Of a stretch of DNA of 64,000 bases, positions 52,082 to 60,300 are shown piece by piece; the first letter of the stretch is position 1, and each line of letters starts with the position of its first letter. Under the pieces are notes generated by a model. That model had not been told where the DNA came from. It searched no databases and was given only the letters and a program-made list of their open reading frames with translations. The stretch is from Kitasatospora herbaricolor (GTDB taxonomy: Bacteria > Actinomycetota > Actinomycetes > Streptomycetales > Streptomycetaceae), in NCBI RefSeq assembly GCF_030813695.1, contig NZ_JAUSVA010000001.1, positions 33,412 to 97,411 of the forward strand. Direction: 5' to 3'. Both the position numbers and the translations under genes were made by a program.

Positions 52082-53877
52082 CCCCCGGCCACCTCGGCCG
52101 CCGGCAAAGCGCGCGGCCCGCTGCGCGCGGGTGTGCGCGACCCCGGCCGCACGCCGACGGGCATCAGCGCCCGGCCCAGCGCCGTGATCTCCTCCAACTC
52201 GTCCCGGTGCTGAGGCAGCGCCGCGCGCAGCGCCCGCTGAATGTCCAAAAACCGGCAGGCCTCCTCCTCCGTGTAGGGGCGAGCCCGCTCGGCCGCCAAC
52301 GCCCGGGCCGCGTCCGAATCGCCACCCCCGGCCGGGTCGACCACGGCCAGCCCGTCCCGGCCGACCACCATCACCGAGTCCACCACCGCGCTCCCTTGCG
52401 CCGCCTGCAGCGCCTCGGCCACTGCCCTAAAGCACACGTCGTGCCCGGCGGCCGACGTGAACCGGGCGGGCACCCCGCGCTGCTGCGCCTTGGCGTAGCG
52501 CAGCGCGGTGGCCTGCCGGCTGTCCGCCCCGCGTACGGCCAGGACCACCAGCTCGACGCGGTACCCGGCCCGGTGGAACGCGGCGGCGCTGTGCAGCAGG
52601 TCCTCCGCGCTGCCGGGCGCCATCTCGATGACCACGTCACCGCGCTGCTCACGTACGAGGGCCTCGGCGGCGGTGAACCAGGCTCGGTAGTCCGCGCGGA
52701 TCGCCGCGCCGGCGCCGCGGGGGTCGTTCAGCAGCAACTGGCGGTAGTCGGGGTGGGCGGCCTTGAACTCGTCACCCACCAGGTGGCTGGCGCCCGCCCG
52801 CATGCTCTTCCTCACGGTACTGGTGACGTCGCTCTTGCCGGCGCCGGGCTGGCCCATGACGAACACCGCCACCGGTCTCTCGCGCGCGACGATGGTCCCG
52901 AGGTCGGGGACGATCAGGTTCTCGAAGATCCAGCGGTGCTCGGCGGCGCTGAGACGGTGGTAGTCGACGCCGGGCGGCTCGCGGCGCCGCTGCGCGGTCC
53001 GGCGCACAGGTTCGGCGAGGGCGAAGGCCCGCTCGGCGTCGCGGCGCACCGCCAGGGCCCGGTCGGCCGGGAGCAGCTCGGCGTGGCAGCGGCGATCGGC
53101 CGCGGCCAGCTGGAGCCGGAACTGCGCGCTCTCCCGAGCGTTCCACCAGCGCGTGTGCTCAGCGGCGAGGGCGACGGCCGCGCCGATCGGACGCAGCCAG
53201 CCCCCACCGGGCAGGAGATCGTTGGCATAGAGCACCTCGGCGCCACGCCGCAGGACCGTGACCCGGTCGGCAAGCTGCTCGGACTCGACGACGGCGACGG
53301 TGGCGGCCAGAGCGGCGGCGCAGGCATCGTGGTTCTCCCACGACACGTACCGGCCGCCAGCCGCGTGGGCCTGCTCCAGGTAGCGGTCCAGCACGCCGAG
53401 CTGACTCCACGCCTCGGCGACGGCCAGCACCGCCACCTCGATCCGGTAGCCGGCCCGCCGCCAGTCACCCGCCGCCGCCCGGGCCTCATCCGGGTCGCTC
53501 AGGGCCGTCTCGACGACCGCGTCCAAGCCACTGTCCCGGGCGTGCGCCTCCACGGCGGCCTGCCAGCGGCGGGTGTCGGGACGGACCTTCACCCCGGCGG
53601 TGCGGGGATCCTCCGCCAGGAAAGCGGCATAGAGGGGGTGCGCGCTCTTGTACAAGTCGCTGCCGATGCGCACCACCCCGCCGCGCGCACCGAGAGAGGC
53701 CTGCACAAGGTCCCCAAGCTCAGTCTTCCCGCTGCCGGGCTGCCCGGCCACGAACACCACCACCGGCTGCCCCTGCCGGACGGCACCCTCCATCCCGGCC
53801 GCGACGATGATCTGTCCCAGAACCTCCCGGCTCTCCTCGTTGGACAGCATCGCCGGCACGGCCTCCCCCTCCCCCAC
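52078..53877 (-). CDS. Two-domain zeta-toxin-like kinase (599 aa)
   Basis: GTG 53877 (ATG 53850 also possible). Two tandem zeta-toxin-type P-loop domains. Domain 1: VVVFVAGQPGSGKTELGDLV (Lys51), VRIGSDLYKSAHPLY, VVETALSD. Domain 2: VAVFVMGQPGAGKSDVTSTV (Lys348), HLVGDEFKAAHPDYRQL, VVIEMAPGS. Zeta toxins phosphorylate UDP-N-acetylglucosamine and halt wall synthesis; both domains keep the P-loop and the D-x-(Y/F)-K-x-x-H-P motif. Tandem duplication in one chain is unusual. No epsilon-like antitoxin is apparent, though the small helical gene at 51790 and the RHH gene at 53993 are nearby candidates. It may be a phage-response or competence kinase instead. Confidence 0.8.
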   Translation of the reverse strand: MGEGEAVPAMLSNEESREVLGQIIVAAGMEGAVRQGQPVVVFVAGQPGSGKTELGDLVQASLGARGGVVRIGSDLYKSAHPLYAAFLAEDPRTAGVKVRPDTRRWQAAVEAHARDSGLDAVVETALSDPDEARAAAGDWRRAGYRIEVAVLAVAEAWSQLGVLDRYLEQAHAAGGRYVSWENHDACAAALAATVAVVESEQLADRVTVLRRGAEVLYANDLLPGGGWLRPIGAAVALAAEHTRWWNARESAQFRLQLAAADRRCHAELLPADRALAVRRDAERAFALAEPVRRTAQRRREPPGVDYHRLSAAEHRWIFENLIVPDLGTIVARERPVAVFVMGQPGAGKSDVTSTVRKSMRAGASHLVGDEFKAAHPDYRQLLLNDPRGAGAAIRADYRAWFTAAEALVREQRGDVVIEMAPGSAEDLLHSAAAFHRAGYRVELVVLAVRGADSRQATALRYAKAQQRGVPARFTSAAGHDVCFRAVAEALQAAQGSAVVDSVMVVGRDGLAVVDPAGGGDSDAARALAAERARPYTEEEACRFLDIQRALRAALPQHRDELEEITALGRALMPVGVRPGSRTPARSGPRALPAAEVAGG

Positions 53878-53992
53878 GACACTCCCCGGTCCGTTCGTTC
53901 GATCCCTGCGTGTGGCTTGTCAGCCCTGTTCGACCTTCGGCCAGACGTGGAGGCCTGTCACGGGACGAGCAGGTGCCGTTGGTGCGGCTCGA

Positions 53993-54535
53993 TCATGAGC
54001 CAGGGGGCTGGTTGACGTAGGCCCACACGTCTCGAAACGCTTGCTCCGCCCCGGCGAAGAACTGGTCACTGCGGGGCGCGGACTCTTCAAGCCTGGGAGG
54101 GGCTGTCTCCGCGTTGAAGACTCTTCCCAGCGTGGTGAACCACTCCGACGGCCAGCCCTCGGACGACCGACAAGCCCGCAGCATCTCCTCATCGGCCCAG
54201 GGGTTGCCCTCGAACTCGGCAGACCGTTGGACGCCCAGCACCGTGCGCAGGCTGAACTTCTCGTTGGCGAGCCAGAGCACCCAGTCCCAGGGAGCGGTCT
54301 TGGCGAGTTCGTATCCGGCCCTGAACCCGTCCTCGTAGTCGGCTCGGGCTGCCTCCCGCAGCCGGCCTGCGGCGGCCGCCAGTTCCTCTGCGGCCCAGTC
54401 CGGACGGTACGGCTTCTCCTTGGGCGCGAGCAGGGCAAGCCCCCTCTGCACGAGCTGGCTCACGTTGTCCCCCTCGTGAAGGGCCTGGGCGCGCGCGAGC
54501 AGATCATCCGGGATGGAGACGGAAACTTTGGCCAT
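53993..54535 (-). CDS. Ribbon-helix-helix protein with C-terminal extension (180 aa)
   Basis: ATG 54535; longer readings from 54571 cross the promoter. N-terminal RHH: KVSVSIPDDLLARAQALHEG, VSQLVQRGLALL. The C-terminal ~120 residues (WAAEELAAAAGRLREAARAD, WDWVLWLANEKFSLRTVLGV) form a helical domain I do not recognise. Its promoter has -35 TTGAAC and -10 TACTTT with only six bases before the ATG, so the mRNA is probably leaderless, and an inverted repeat overlaps the promoter: likely autorepression, as for RHH antitoxins. Possibly the antitoxin partner of the zeta-like gene 116 bases downstream, unproven. Confidence 0.7.
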   Translation of the reverse strand: MAKVSVSIPDDLLARAQALHEGDNVSQLVQRGLALLAPKEKPYRPDWAAEELAAAAGRLREAARADYEDGFRAGYELAKTAPWDWVLWLANEKFSLRTVLGVQRSAEFEGNPWADEEMLRACRSSEGWPSEWFTTLGRVFNAETAPPRLEESAPRSDQFFAGAEQAFRDVWAYVNQPPGS

Positions 54536-54541
54536 GCGGTG

Positions 54542-54587
54542 AAAGTAGCACCGTAAGGTACGACCGTTCAAATCAATTAAGTGCTAC
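54542..54587 (-). promoter_or_regulatory. Promoter and inverted-repeat operator of the RHH gene
   Basis: On the minus strand: TTGAAC (54566-54571) and TACTTT (54542-54547), 18-base spacer. Inverted repeat GTAGCAC (54545-54551) / GTGCTAC (54581-54587) brackets the promoter. ATG lies six bases after the -10 element. Confidence 0.6.
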
Positions 54588-54669
54588 CTCGTTGGCGTAC
54601 CAGAGATTCCTACTGGGTGCGGGTCCCGCATCGACAGGTGAAGGATCAAGGAGCGCGGCGGACAGCAGT

Positions 54670-54702
54670 CGGCCCCGATCACCGGTGCGGTGGTCGGGGC
54701 CG
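54670..54702. terminator. Hairpin terminator after the gene at 54774
   Basis: Fourteen-base arms (CGGCCCCGATCACC, 54670-54683, and GGTGGTCGGGGCCG, 54689-54702) with one G-T pair, tight 5-base loop. Near-symmetric, so usable from both sides. Confidence 0.65.
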
Positions 54703-54773
54703 TGTGGGTCGACGCCGGTTGCCGGGTGGCGCCGGGATCGTCGGAGCCGGGCCTTGAACGGGGCCGGCGGTCC

Positions 54774-55376
54774 TCATTGCTCGGTTCCCGTGGAGAACAG
54801 GTCGACGTCGTGGACGACGGCAAGGGCGAGCACACTGTCGACGCTCTCCCCGCCGCGCAGGCGACGGCGTACGTGCATGCCGTCGACCACGACATCCAGA
54901 GAACCCAGGGACAGTCCCAGTTGCAGGCACCGGGCCGCGGCGTACGCCGAGTGCAGCCCGAGCGCGGCGATCCACCCCTCCAGTTCCAGCAGCGAGCACC
55001 CGGAGCGGATCCACTGCCGCGCCAGGTCCAGGGCCTTGGCCCGCGGCAGGCCCGGCGCGCAGCCCTGCACGGTGCGCACCACCAGGTCTTCGACGGACGG
55101 CTGGGGCCGGCGGCTTCGGGAGCGCTCGTGCTTGCCAGGGGCGCGCGACGCGGACGGCCGCGTGGTCTGCCGCCGGGGCGACGGTCGCACCGTCGAGAGG
55201 TCGAGGTCGAGGCCTTCGCGGCGGGCGATGTCGGCTGCCGTGGTGGCGGGGCGGCTCTGCGGCATGCAGGCAGGCGTCGGTGCCTGGCCCGGCTCGGGAG
55301 CTGGGCTGCGCCCGAGCAGGAAGGCGTAGATGGATGCCGCGTCGGTGTCGTTGCCGAAGTCCGGGTTGTTGGGCAT
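54774..55376 (-). CDS. Hypothetical regulatory-type protein (200 aa)
   Basis: ATG 55376 with GAGAGGA upstream. N-terminal half low-complexity (Pro/Arg/Ser), with a short PNNPDFGNDTDAASIYAFLL start. C-terminal ~110 residues are helical, ending HVRRRLRGGESVDSVLALAV; a conserved-looking block is ALDLARQWIRSGCSLLELEG. Not recognised. The gene is preceded by a long leader containing a terminator-like hairpin with a T-run (55533-55564), so expression may be attenuated. Confidence 0.6.
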   Translation of the reverse strand: MPNNPDFGNDTDAASIYAFLLGRSPAPEPGQAPTPACMPQSRPATTAADIARREGLDLDLSTVRPSPRRQTTRPSASRAPGKHERSRSRRPQPSVEDLVVRTVQGCAPGLPRAKALDLARQWIRSGCSLLELEGWIAALGLHSAYAAARCLQLGLSLGSLDVVVDGMHVRRRLRGGESVDSVLALAVVHDVDLFSTGTEQ

Positions 55377-55708
55377 GGAGATCCTCTCGGTGTGGCCGCT
55401 GGGTGCGGGCATGAAGAAGGCCCCGCCCGGGAGGGGCAGGGCCTGGGGTGACGGCGGCTCAGGACGCCGCTGCGACTTCCTCTCCGGCAGGCGACGGCCC
55501 TGGAAGGGGCGGGCCGCCTGAAGGAGGGCATGAAAAAAGGCGAGGGACTGTGGAGTCCATCGCCTGCCAGTTCCCCGTCCGGTGAGATGCCGGGTCTGCC
55601 TGTTTCCGGGCAGGGGAGATCTGCGGAAAATCTTGGTTCACTTCGGGCGGCTTCGCAACCCCCTCTCCTGAAGACGCAGGTCAGCCGGGGTAGCGGGCTC
55701 TGACGGTG
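55377..55708. other. Leader region of the gene at 54774
   Basis: About 330 bases between two divergent starts. On the minus strand it contains the hairpin plus T6 at 55533-55564 and a GC-rich imperfect stem (about 55415-55445) close to the 54774 gene's ribosome site. A minus frame of 60 codons from ATG 55641 spans the hairpin (MNQDFPQISPARKQADPASH at its start) and could be a leader peptide. Confidence 0.45.
55533..55564 (-). terminator. Hairpin with T-run in the leader: probable attenuator
   Basis: Read on the minus strand: GGCGATGGACT, loop CCAC, AGTCCCTCGCC (one mismatch), then TTTTTT. This is a classical intrinsic terminator, rare in such GC-rich DNA, located about 155 bases before the start of the downstream gene rather than after a gene. 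Confidence 0.65.
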
Positions 55709-55727
55709 CGACAAGTAAACTTGTCGC
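55708..55727. promoter_or_regulatory. Palindromic operator over the -10 element of the HTH gene
   Basis: Arms GCGACAAGT and ACTTGTCGC, two-base spacer AA. TAAACT (55716-55721) within it can be a -10 element, six bases before GTG 55728, implying a leaderless mRNA under direct repression. The neighbouring HTH protein is the obvious candidate repressor. Confidence 0.65.
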
Positions 55728-56114
55728 GTGACGTCATGGAGGGAATTTGTCGAGCGGACGCACTGGCTCGTCCGCAGCCGGGCCGCCGAAAACTCCGGCC
55801 ATGGCTATGTCTCCCTCAACCTGATCCGGGAGATGGGGCGCGGCGGGGACCAGGAATGGTCGAAGGACGCGGCCCTGGACCTGCTGGCCGCTCACCGCCG
55901 GACACAAGAGGCGATGGAGACCCTTCTGCATCTTTACACCGCCACCGCGTTGGAGAACGGCGCCACCTACGCCGACCTCGCCAAGGTCTGGGGGACGACC
56001 CGCCAAGGCGCCCGCCACCGTTGGCAGACGCTGGACAAGCACACGGCCAAACCCTCCGCCCGTCGCACGGCTTCACCGAACGGGCCGCCGCCCCCACCGC
56101 CGAGGTCCAGCTGA
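55728..56114 (+). CDS. Small HTH-type DNA-binding protein (128 aa)
   Basis: GTG 55728 at the 3' edge of the palindrome. Helical protein; residues about 75-100 (ATYADLAKVWGTTRQGARHR-W) form a helix-turn-helix of a type common in Streptomyces, and the C-terminus is Pro-rich. WSKDAALDLLAAHRRTQEAM precedes it. Monomeric or dimeric autorepressor by position. Target genes beyond itself are not evident. Confidence 0.7.
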   Translation: MTSWREFVERTHWLVRSRAAENSGHGYVSLNLIREMGRGGDQEWSKDAALDLLAAHRRTQEAMETLLHLYTATALENGATYADLAKVWGTTRQGARHRWQTLDKHTAKPSARRTASPNGPPPPPPRSS

Positions 56115-56682
56115 AGGGCGGCGGCCCCTACGCACTCCAGCTGCGGTTCCACATTGGCAGCCCCGGCGACAGCACCCCGCTTCTCCGCCACCAGGAAGCC
56201 GACCCTGGTGTCCGCCTCGGAGCCGGCCGTGCCCCCCGGCGGCCGCGGTCGTTGAACCGGCCGAGCGCCCCGACCAGGGCGTGCGGCTGCGCCGCTGCGC
56301 ACCGTCCGGCACGTACACCCCCCGTGCTCCGGGACCGCGCGGCGTCGCCGCCTCGGGGCGGCCGGGCGCGTACACAGCCCGGCCGCCCCACCTGTGCCGG
56401 ACTGCGGTAGTTGTCACTGGGTGCGTCAGCCGACCTGGGTGAAACGGTGGAACGGATCGGGGTAGTTGTCACCGTCTGCTCGTGCTACCTGTCACCAGCA
56501 CGTAGTTCTCACGCTTGTTGTCACGCCGGATCCCGGAGACGAGGGCGCCGACCTGCCACTTCACGTTGGCGCAGTTCGGTCGCAGCCCCGACGGTGACAG
56601 TTGCCGCCAGCAGATGCCAGCTATCGCGTTCCGGCACACCACCCAGCCGACGGGCCCGTGGGCAGGCCGAATGTGGCCCAGA
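56115..56682. other. Intergenic region; possible gene remnant
   Basis: The minus strand at about 56490-56600 reads NCANVKWQVGALVSGIRRDN then KRENYVLVT, which looks like real protein, but neither end is supported and it lacks a start; it is probably a fragment of a lost gene. GTAGTTGTCAC occurs twice (around 56408 and 56461). Nothing else seen. Confidence 0.35.
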
Positions 56683-56698
56683 TCGTACAAGTGTTCGA
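56683..56698. promoter_or_regulatory. LexA SOS box of the second SOS gene
   Basis: TCGTACAAGTGTTCGA, differing by one base from the box at 47570 and matching the consensus TCGAAC-N4-GTTCGA at 11 of 12 defined positions. TACAAGT overlaps as a possible -10. GTG start nine bases downstream. Confidence 0.75.
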
Positions 56699-56707
56699 CA
56701 ATGGGGG

Positions 56708-57088
56708 GTGTCGTCCCGTCCTCGTCCGATCCCCCCGCTGCCCGGCTACGCCCCGCACCTGGCCGCCCGGCTGCTCCCGGACGTGGCGGTGGCGGGTGTG
56801 CCGGACTACGGGCCGCCGCTGTGGCGGGTCGTGGAGGTGCGGGTGAACGGCTACTGGCGACCGGGCATTTTGAGCGCCTGGCGGCGCCTGCCGCTTGGCT
56901 GGGCCGGCCGCGTTCGCTGGAGCCCCGGCGCCTACGGCGTCGCCTGGGTCCTGCACACCCCGTGGAGCCTGCGCCCGGCCGTCCTCCTTCACCCGGCGCC
57001 GACGCCGACCGCCACCCCGGGCGACCACCACCCCGGGCGACCACCACCCCGGGCGCCCGGCCGGGCCTCTGCTGCGCCCCCCGGGTGA
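56708..57088 (+). CDS. SOS-regulated hypothetical protein, copy 2 (126 aa)
   Basis: GTG 56708 after a G-run, same arrangement as copy 1 at 47595. The ~85-residue core is nearly identical (YAPHLAARLLPDVAVAGVPD; VEVRVNGYWRPGILSAWRRL; RVRWSPGAYGVAWVLHTPW); the tail has diverged and contains a GDHHPGRPPP repeat. Stands alone, without the helical partner gene of copy 1. Both copies keep the SOS box, so the regulation itself is conserved. Function unknown. Confidence 0.7.
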   Translation: MSSRPRPIPPLPGYAPHLAARLLPDVAVAGVPDYGPPLWRVVEVRVNGYWRPGILSAWRRLPLGWAGRVRWSPGAYGVAWVLHTPWSLRPAVLLHPAPTPTATPGDHHPGRPPPRAPGRASAAPPG

Positions 57089-57171
57089 ACCGGCTCCTGG
57101 CGCCGCAATCGTCGGTGAGCGCGGACGGTCGCGCCGGGGCATTGAGCCGTCGAGCCGACTGGAGGGCGTGC

Positions 57172-57237
57172 ATGACCTCTGACGGCCGCGACGAACTGCG
57201 GGGTCGCTACCTCCAGGTGGAATGCCAAAATCACTAG
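57172..57237 (+). CDS. 21-residue open frame with good ribosome site (doubtful)
   Basis: ATG 57172 follows GGAGGG by five bases. The frame, MTSDGRDELRGRYLQVECQN and one more residue, ends at TAG 57235-57237. It may be a leader peptide for the OLD gene 33 bases downstream or the start of a truncated gene. Confidence 0.25.
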   Translation: MTSDGRDELRGRYLQVECQNH

Positions 57238-57269
57238 TCACAGATCTGACAATTCGCCACACTGGTGTG

Positions 57270-59180
57270 ATGCAGCTCACAAGTGTCCATGCGCGTCTCT
57301 TCCGCAACATCGTCGACAGCGGGGCGGTGGCCATCGAACCCGATGTCACCTGCTTCGTCGGCAAGAACGAGAGCGGGAAGACAGCCCTGCTGTCGGCGTT
57401 GTACCGGTTCAACCCGGTCTACCCCGAGGACACTTTCGAGGTCGGAAAGCACTACCCCCGCTGGCGGCTCGTTAGGGACCGCAAGGTGACAGACCTGGAC
57501 ACAGTTCGCCCCATCAGCTGCGTATTCGAGCTGAGCGACGGAGATCTCAAAGCCGTCGAGGAGGTGCTGGGGGCCGGGGTGCTCACCGGACGGACGTTTC
57601 AGATGAGCGTCAACTACGAGGGACGCAGCAGCGTCACACTTGACATCGACGAGGCCGCCGCCTGCCGCAATGTCCTGGACGACGAAGGCGCTCCGCAGGC
57701 ACTGCGCGACGAGGTCGCCGGCCTCATGGACCTTGACGACATGGCCGACAAGGCGGCCTCCCTCCAGCCGGAGGACGATGCACAGTTCACGGTCGAGCAG
57801 GCGCAGGCCGTTGCTGCAACCGCTCGCGCCCGGCTCGCAGGCAAGGGCAACGCCTGGGGACGGGCGGTGCAGATCCTGACGGATCGCCTGCCCAAGTTCT
57901 TCTACTTCGGGGACTACCAGACCCTGCCCGGCCGAATCAACCTCCAGGAACTCGGAGGCGGAGACCAGCCCGGAGCTACCGGCCTGCAGACAGCCCGCGC
58001 CCTGCTACGGCTCGCCGACACCCACCAGGGAGCGCTGACCGAGGAGGACTTCGAGGAGCGCAAGGCCGAACTGGAAGCGGTCAGCAACCAGCTCACCGAA
58101 GAGGTCTTCGAGTACTGGACCCAGAACCCGGACCTGTCCGTCGAGATCGACATCGACAAGACCACCCAGAACACCCACAACGGGCAGACGGCCGTCGCCC
58201 GATACCTCGACGTGCGCGTCAAGGACCGCCGGCACGGGTTCACCAACAACTTCGGACAGCGCTCCAGCGGATTCCAGTGGTTCTTCAGTTTCCTGGCCGC
58301 CTTCTCCGAGTTCGAGGACTACCCGCACGGCGTGGTGGTCCTCCTCGACGAACCGGCGCTGACCCTCCACGGCAAAGCCCAGGCCGACTTCCTGCGCTTC
58401 ATCGAGGAGCGCCTCGCCCCCCACGCCCAGGTCATCTACACCACCCACTCGCCCTTCATGGTCGACGTCGCCCACCTCGACCGCGTACGGATTGTCGAGG
58501 ACCGCGGCCCCACCGAGGGCGCCGTCGTCACCGACGAAGCCCTCGCCGTCACCGGAGACTCCCTCTTCCCCCTCGAAGCGGCCCTCGGCTACGACATCGC
58601 CCAGAGCCTGTTCGTCGGCCCCGACAACCTCCTGGTCGAGGGCACCAGCGACTTCACCTACCTCACCCTGCTCAGCGAGCACCTCAAGGAGCTGGGACGA
58701 ACCCACCTGGATACCCGCTGGCGCATCCTTCCGGCCGGCGGCGCCACCAACATCCCCGCCTTCGTCGCACTCGTCGGCCGCGCTCTCCAGGTCACCGTCC
58801 TCATCGACGGCAGCCCCGCAGGTGTCACCAAGCTCAAGAACCTGGCAGACCGCGGTGTCCTGTCGAAGAAGCGCCTGCTGCTGACCGACATGTTCACCGA
58901 CGGCATCGCCCCCAGCGACATCGAGGACCTGTTCAGCCCCGGCGACTACCTCAAGCTCTACAACGCCGCCTTCGGCACCCACCTGAAAGTCGCCGAACTC
59001 AACGGAGCGGATCGCATCATCTCCCGCATCACTCGCGCCACCGGTCAGCAGTTCACCGATCACGGACGCCCCGCCGAGATCCTCCTCCGGCAGCGAACCA
59101 CGCTCCTGGCAGGTCTCAGCGAGACGACCCTCAGCCGGTTCGAGCGACTCTTCGAGGCGATCAACGCAACCCTGAGCTGA
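57270..59180 (+). CDS. OLD-family ATPase/TOPRIM nuclease with altered TOPRIM motif (636 aa)
   Basis: ATG 57270 gives the family start MQLTSVHARLFRNI; an ATG at 57222 would add 16 residues. N-terminal ABC-type ATPase: Walker A GKNESGKT (31-38), signature-region NFGQRSSGFQWFFSFLAAFS, Walker B VVVLLDEPALTLHG (about 354-367), H-loop THSPF. C-terminal TOPRIM: LLVEGTSDFTYL (Glu457) and VLIDGSPAG, where the second Asp of the DxD motif is Ser515. The related OLD/GajA proteins are DNA nucleases of phage defence (Gabija, PARIS, P2 Old). No UvrD partner is adjacent, so it is a stand-alone (class 1-like) OLD. Likely anti-phage; activity with DGS instead of DGD is uncertain. Confidence 0.85.
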   Translation: MQLTSVHARLFRNIVDSGAVAIEPDVTCFVGKNESGKTALLSALYRFNPVYPEDTFEVGKHYPRWRLVRDRKVTDLDTVRPISCVFELSDGDLKAVEEVLGAGVLTGRTFQMSVNYEGRSSVTLDIDEAAACRNVLDDEGAPQALRDEVAGLMDLDDMADKAASLQPEDDAQFTVEQAQAVAATARARLAGKGNAWGRAVQILTDRLPKFFYFGDYQTLPGRINLQELGGGDQPGATGLQTARALLRLADTHQGALTEEDFEERKAELEAVSNQLTEEVFEYWTQNPDLSVEIDIDKTTQNTHNGQTAVARYLDVRVKDRRHGFTNNFGQRSSGFQWFFSFLAAFSEFEDYPHGVVVLLDEPALTLHGKAQADFLRFIEERLAPHAQVIYTTHSPFMVDVAHLDRVRIVEDRGPTEGAVVTDEALAVTGDSLFPLEAALGYDIAQSLFVGPDNLLVEGTSDFTYLTLLSEHLKELGRTHLDTRWRILPAGGATNIPAFVALVGRALQVTVLIDGSPAGVTKLKNLADRGVLSKKRLLLTDMFTDGIAPSDIEDLFSPGDYLKLYNAAFGTHLKVAELNGADRIISRITRATGQQFTDHGRPAEILLRQRTTLLAGLSETTLSRFERLFEAINATLS

Positions 59181-59223
59181 CCAGCGGGCAGGACGGTCAA
59201 CCACAGGCCACGCAGGAATGCTG

Positions 59224-59253
59224 AAGGCCGCCACCCGGCAGGGTGGCGGCCTT
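59224..59253. terminator. Bidirectional terminator between convergent genes
   Basis: Thirteen-base perfect arms AAGGCCGCCACCC (59224-59236) and GGGTGGCGGCCTT (59241-59253), loop GGCA, between the OLD gene's stop (59180) and the stop of the leftward gene (59262). Confidence 0.8.
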
Positions 59254-59261
59254 CCGTACTC

Positions 59262-59990
59262 TCAGAACCGGGAGTCCCGAGGACCGTCCGGGGCGATGAA
59301 CCGGGCGCCGACGTTGTCGTTCGGGTTGAGGTAGACCAGCGCCGTAAACCACACCGCGGCCGCCTCCGGATCCCGCCGGCGCAGCAGGTCGGCGTAGGCG
59401 AACAGGATCCGGTGAGCGGGGCGGTTGTCGAGCTCGCTGTAGAGCAGGACGTCGCGAAACGGCCAGGGCAGGGACTGCTGCAGCACGCAGACCCCGGCGC
59501 GGGCCCATTCCAAGGCGAGGTCCAGGTCGCCGGGCACGTCCTGGTCCTCGTCGTCGAAGCCGTCCTCATCCTCGTCGTTCTGGTGGAGGCCGGCGACCTC
59601 GTAGGCGATCGTCGCGTAGGCGTCCAGGTCCCTCGGGTGCAGCGGCTGTTCGTCGATCGTCACCGACGCCTTCTCGTACGCCGCGTCGTACGCCTCGCTG
59701 CTCTCCTCGTCCGGGGTCCAGACCCGTTCCATCCGCCAGGACTGGCGCACCGGCAGCGTGGCGATCCGCTTCTCCAGCTTCGACAGCTTGTCGCCGCGCT
59801 CGCGGTGGTCGGCGTAGAAGCCGGCGGAGTCGAACTCGTTGTATTCCGGGTCCTGGATCCAGGCCAGCAGCGGCCGGTCCAGCTTCGCCAGCGCCTCGGC
59901 GGCCAGGCCGGACGGCACCAGCCACGGCAACGTGCCCTCCAGGGCGTCGCTCACGGTCTTCTCGTCCAGGCCCACGGTCTTGTCGTCCAT
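59262..59990 (-). CDS. Hypothetical acidic protein (242 aa)
   Basis: ATG 59990. Soluble and very acidic in the middle (NDEDEDGFDDEDQDVPGDLD). The C-terminal part, WARAGVCVLQQSLPWPFRDV then PAHRILFAYADLLRRRDPEA, looks helical and TPR/SEL1-like, and YLNPNDNVGARFIAPDGP closes it, resembling ST7-like/DUF proteins that count helical repeats. No firm family. No close partner gene on its strand (next is 311 bases upstream). Confidence 0.6.
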   Translation of the reverse strand: MDDKTVGLDEKTVSDALEGTLPWLVPSGLAAEALAKLDRPLLAWIQDPEYNEFDSAGFYADHRERGDKLSKLEKRIATLPVRQSWRMERVWTPDEESSEAYDAAYEKASVTIDEQPLHPRDLDAYATIAYEVAGLHQNDEDEDGFDDEDQDVPGDLDLALEWARAGVCVLQQSLPWPFRDVLLYSELDNRPAHRILFAYADLLRRRDPEAAAVWFTALVYLNPNDNVGARFIAPDGPRDSRF

Positions 59991-60300
59991 GCCGAGAGTC
60001 TCGCCGCCCAGCCGGGGCCTGCGCGGCCGAAGTCGCGAATCTCGCCGTAACGGGGCAGCACACGCCCGGGGGCAGCGCCCGCCGCCGGGCAACGACCCTG
60101 CCCGGCCAGATCGGACCCCCGCGGCCGCGCCGCACCGCCGCTGGCCGACCCTCGATCGGGTCCTCCCCGGATTGTTGGTAGTAGCCGGCGTCCGGCGCAC
60201 GCTCCCGTACACCGCCATATCGCGGAACTGACCCACCGGGCAGCGGGCGCCGCGGAGCCACCGATCCCCGTGTCGGCTCCGCAGCGCCCCGCCCGGCGCC

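Noticed and set aside
51760..54015. 751-codon plus-strand frame
   Set aside because: Its start coincides with the small gene at 51790, but beyond 52022 it is the antisense of the zeta-like gene.
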